From Candidatus Gorgonimonas leptogorgiae (GTDB taxonomy: Bacteria; Pseudomonadota; Gammaproteobacteria; Pseudomonadales; Endozoicomonadaceae), in the NCBI GenBank assembly GCA_929200515.1, contig CAKNAD010000060.1:1-8923 (forward strand): a stretch of 8,923 bases of DNA. Reading direction: 5' to 3'. Below are positions 6,773 through 8,923 of this stretch, piece by piece. Numbering within the stretch: position 1 is the first letter of the stretch; each line of letters begins with the position of its first letter. The position numbers and the translations under genes are program-made. Below the pieces are notes generated by a model. That model was not told the origin of the DNA and searched no databases. It saw nothing but the letters and a program-made list of their open reading frames with translations.

Positions 6773-7628
6773 GCGCCATTAACTCCCGATGTATTAACTT
6801 TACTTGATTGTATTTTTTATTAAAAATCTGAGCTAAATAATCACATATATACACTGATCTATGCTTACCTCCTGTACACCCAATAGCAATAATTAAATAT
6901 GCCCTTCCTGAATCATTAAACTCAGATACCCACTTACTCAGAAAATTGTCTATATCTGTTATCATTTCTTTAACTTTGGGCTTGCTTTCTAAATAGTCTA
7001 TTACCGGCTGCTGTAATCCGGTGTATGATTTTAATTCCTCAACCCAAAAGGGATTAGGTAAGCATCTTACATCAAAAACAAAATCTGCTTCCTCTGGAAT
7101 ACCTTTTTTAAAGCCAAAAGATTCTAGCGTTATGGATAAACCATTTTTTTCTGGATGAAAAAATTTATTTTTTATCCAGCTTTTTAGTTTATAAATAGAA
7201 AATTTTGATGTATCTAAGGTAAAAGTTGCCAAGCTAAGCAATGGTTTAAGTAGTTTTTTTTCTAATTCTATGGCTTCTCGTAAAGAATTTTTTTGATTGT
7301 CTAGCGGATGCCTTCTTCTTGTTGTTTTGTATCTTAATAACAACGATTCGACTGTAGAATCTAAATATATAATTGATAAGTTAACATTATTATTTTTAAG
7401 GGTTGATATTATTTTTTGAATATTATCAATATTTTTTGTGCAATTTCTAATATCCATGCTAATTGCAACTTTAGCTGTTTTAGCTGTAGGCACACTCAAA
7501 CAGCTAGGAAATTGATCAATTAATGTTATAGGCAAGTTATCAATGCAATAATAACCTTCATCTTCTAATGCATGTAAAGCACAGCTCTTTCCCGCACCAG
7601 AACATCCACTGATAATAATTAATTCCAT
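6741..7628 (-). CDS. rapZ: RapZ-family nucleotide-binding protein (YhbJ)
   Basis: This gene encodes a 295-residue P-loop protein, slightly longer than E. coli RapZ (284). The Walker A motif is GCSGAGKS at residues 8-15. Other family blocks are CIDNLP at 28-33, ESFGFKKGIP at 169-178, DVRCLPNP at 186-193 and GCTGGKHRSVY at 250-260. In Enterobacterales, RapZ binds the GlmZ/GlmY small RNAs and guides RNase E to adjust glucosamine-6-phosphate synthase. Here the C-terminus ends in an acidic/His stretch (YQADDHHQ) and lacks the basic KRK tail used for RNA binding in E. coli, so that role should not be assumed. ATG 7628 is preferred over the in-frame ATG 7649 because AAGGAG (7634-7639) lies 5 nt upstream and family members begin right before this beta strand. 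It is followed by overlapping npr; ptsN, hpf and rpoN, its usual neighbours, are not in the window. Confidence 0.96.
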   Translation of the reverse strand: MELIIISGCSGAGKSCALHALEDEGYYCIDNLPITLIDQFPSCLSVPTAKTAKVAISMDIRNCTKNIDNIQKIISTLKNNNVNLSIIYLDSTVESLLLRYKTTRRRHPLDNQKNSLREAIELEKKLLKPLLSLATFTLDTSKFSIYKLKSWIKNKFFHPEKNGLSITLESFGFKKGIPEEADFVFDVRCLPNPFWVEELKSYTGLQQPVIDYLESKPKVKEMITDIDNFLSKWVSEFNDSGRAYLIIAIGCTGGKHRSVYICDYLAQIFNKKYNQVKLIHRELMAHDYQADDHHQ

Positions 7629-7633
7629 ATAAT

Positions 7634-7639
7634 CTCCTT
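7634..7639 (-). promoter_or_regulatory. Ribosome binding site that fixes the rapZ start
   Basis: On the minus strand this reads AAGGAG, 5 nt before ATG 7628. The site lies inside the longer reading frame that would begin at ATG 7649, so it argues against the upstream start. Confidence 0.8.
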
Positions 7640-7791
7640 TGTTATTCATAATACTATTGATTTAATTTATGGGGACATATTTTATCTTAACATGTATAAT
7701 TTCTAACGAATAAGCAAAATATTAATTAAAAATTAAAGAAGCAATGCTAATAAGATACTGAAAAAGATATTTAGGAGGGATATCATATCAT

Positions 7792-7845
7792 ATGCTTTTT
7801 ACTAAGATCTACATAAAAAATTATAGCATTTTTATTTTAATATAG
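7792..7845 (+). CDS. Possible short leader ORF upstream of ygfZ
   Basis: ATG 7792 opens a 17-codon frame (MLFTKIYIKNYSIFILI) ending at TAG 7843. AGGAGGGA at 7773-7780 is a strong Shine-Dalgarno match, but the 13-nt spacing to the ATG is longer than ideal. Within the frame, ATGCT near the start can pair with AGCAT at 7825-7829, with T and A runs just inside, and TTTTTATTTT follows. This weakly resembles an attenuator. The peptide is not of a recognisable type and the frame may be accidental. Confidence 0.22.
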   Translation: MLFTKIYIKNYSIFILI

Positions 7846-7899
7846 CTTATATTGTTATCTTAATTATATTAAATAATACTTTTAGGAGTAATCATATTT

Positions 7900-8919
7900 A
7901 TGTTTAGCGATGCTAAAAATACTATAGCAAATAATATTCAAGATATAATAAACAATATTTTATCAAAATCTTGTACAAATAATAAGTGTAATGCATCTAT
8001 CTTAACCGCATATTCAACTATTTTAATAACCGGTGAAGATAGAGAAAAATTCTTACAAGGACAAATTTCAGCTAATATGACCGAGTTGTCGTCGTTAAGC
8101 TGTAAATTAGCTGTTGCATGTGATTATAAAGGCAGAATGTATACAACATTCCGTATTGTAAATACAGGAGAGAATTATTTGCTTATTATGCATGAAAGCT
8201 TAATCGAAGACACGATAAACACTTTAAAGAAGTATGCTCCTTTTTTTAAGGTTAAGATTGAGCGTAGTCAATATATTTCTGTTGGTTTTTCAGGTGCTAA
8301 AGTGCAAAATGCTATTAATAATGCATTTAAACTAGATACCTTACCAGAGTCAGGGCAGGTTCAAGCTAGTGAAGATTTGCTAATCTTTAAAATGAATAAA
8401 GGTAATGTATTTCAGTGCTTGCTTGCAATAGATAAATTAGAAGCATATACCAAGGCATTTATAGAAAATTTTTCAGTTGATACTGGAAATAAATGGTGTT
8501 TAAATAATATTTATGATGTTATACCCGAATTAAGATCTGAGATATCCTATAAATATATACCTCAGTATTTAAATCAAACTTCTATAGATGCTATAAGTTT
8601 TCGTAAAGGCTGCTTCACAGGACAGGAGATAATAACTAGAACACAAAATTTAGCTACTGTAAAACAAAAAACATATCATGTAACCATATCAAATAATAAT
8701 ACTATTAACATCAATGATGCTTTATTTGATAGCAATGGTAAAGTTATTGGAAATATAATACAAATAGAAATAGACCATGACAATAAAAACTATGAAGTTT
8801 TAGCGGTTATAAAATATAATGATGATCAACAAATATTTATAGACTCAAGTGCAAAACAAATAGTTAAAGTACATAATATACCTTATAATATGAATGCTAA
8901 AGATGAATTGAATAAATAG
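7900..8919 (+). CDS. ygfZ: Folate-binding Fe-S cluster protein YgfZ
   Basis: This gene encodes a 339-residue protein of the YgfZ/GcvT-like family (E. coli YgfZ is 326 residues). The family signature K-G-C-x-x-G-Q-E appears as KGCFTGQE at residues 236-243 with the conserved cysteine at 238, just before IITR. The N-terminal folate-fold block is recognisable in TGEDREKFLQGQIS (about 43-56), which is typical of the family. In E. coli, YgfZ binds tetrahydrofolate and supports assembly or repair of certain Fe-S enzymes, including the tRNA methylthiolase MiaB, in the cytoplasm. ATG 7900 has AGGAG (7884-7888) 11 nt upstream, a somewhat long spacing. The N-terminus is about 25 residues longer than the first conserved strand requires. 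The gene is complete and ends 4 bp before the right window edge. It is transcribed divergently from rapZ, with no evident functional link. Confidence 0.95.
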   Translation: MFSDAKNTIANNIQDIINNILSKSCTNNKCNASILTAYSTILITGEDREKFLQGQISANMTELSSLSCKLAVACDYKGRMYTTFRIVNTGENYLLIMHESLIEDTINTLKKYAPFFKVKIERSQYISVGFSGAKVQNAINNAFKLDTLPESGQVQASEDLLIFKMNKGNVFQCLLAIDKLEAYTKAFIENFSVDTGNKWCLNNIYDVIPELRSEISYKYIPQYLNQTSIDAISFRKGCFTGQEIITRTQNLATVKQKTYHVTISNNNTININDALFDSNGKVIGNIIQIEIDHDNKNYEVLAVIKYNDDQQIFIDSSAKQIVKVHNIPYNMNAKDELNK

Positions 8920-8923
8920 TTTA

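Larger units (their letters stand above)
7629..7899. other. Divergent intergenic region between rapZ and ygfZ
   Basis: These 271 bp must contain the promoters of both divergent transcripts. For rapZ, TAAAAT preceded by TTAGAA at 16 nt on the minus strand is a weak candidate pair. For ygfZ no convincing -35/-10 pair stands out in the very A+T-rich stretch near 7830-7880. A strong Shine-Dalgarno sequence with a 17-codon ORF at 7773-7845 is listed separately. I see no RNA gene or known riboswitch. Confidence 0.5.

Noticed and set aside
7629..7649. Seven-residue N-terminal extension of RapZ starting at ATG 7649
   Set aside because: The strong AAGGAG site falls inside this extension, and RapZ proteins begin directly at the strand before the Walker A loop.

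Overview
The window is low-GC DNA whose conserved genes (rapZ, npr, ygfZ) are proteobacterial and point most naturally to a gammaproteobacterium. The strong A+T bias and a large ankyrin-repeat gene would fit a host-associated or intracellular lineage, but I cannot name a genus from the sequence. All genes use the standard code and no RNA genes were seen.

Layout. (1) Positions 1-120 hold one copy of a dispersed repeat, cut by the left window edge. (2) Positions 150-5938 carry three genes read leftwards in the order: exported beta-propeller-like protein (5938-4376), polytopic membrane protein with an N-terminal signal (4302-3013), 940-residue ankyrin-repeat protein (2972-150). Gaps of 73 and 40 bp and a candidate promoter upstream of the first gene suggest one operon. 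(3) Positions 6021-6140 hold a second copy of the repeat, inverted relative to the first and about 91% identical. The 5.9-kb gene block is therefore bracketed by inverted repeats. (4) Positions 5939-6502 form a gene-free repeat island with the second copy, a degenerate third copy and two inverted-repeat structures. (5) Positions 6503-7628 hold the overlapping pair rapZ-npr, read leftwards. (6) Positions 7629-7899 are a divergent intergenic region with a possible short leader ORF. (7) Positions 7900-8919 hold ygfZ, read rightwards and complete.

How the parts relate. rapZ, npr and ygfZ are ordinary core genes: a nitrogen-PTS phosphocarrier, its usual partner ATPase/adaptor, and a folate-dependent Fe-S cluster protein. 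The left two thirds look accessory. None of the three block genes belongs to a functionally defined family I recognise, yet together they offer an exported, a membrane and a probably cytoplasmic or translocated ankyrin component within repeat borders. A host-interaction or envelope function is possible but is inference only.
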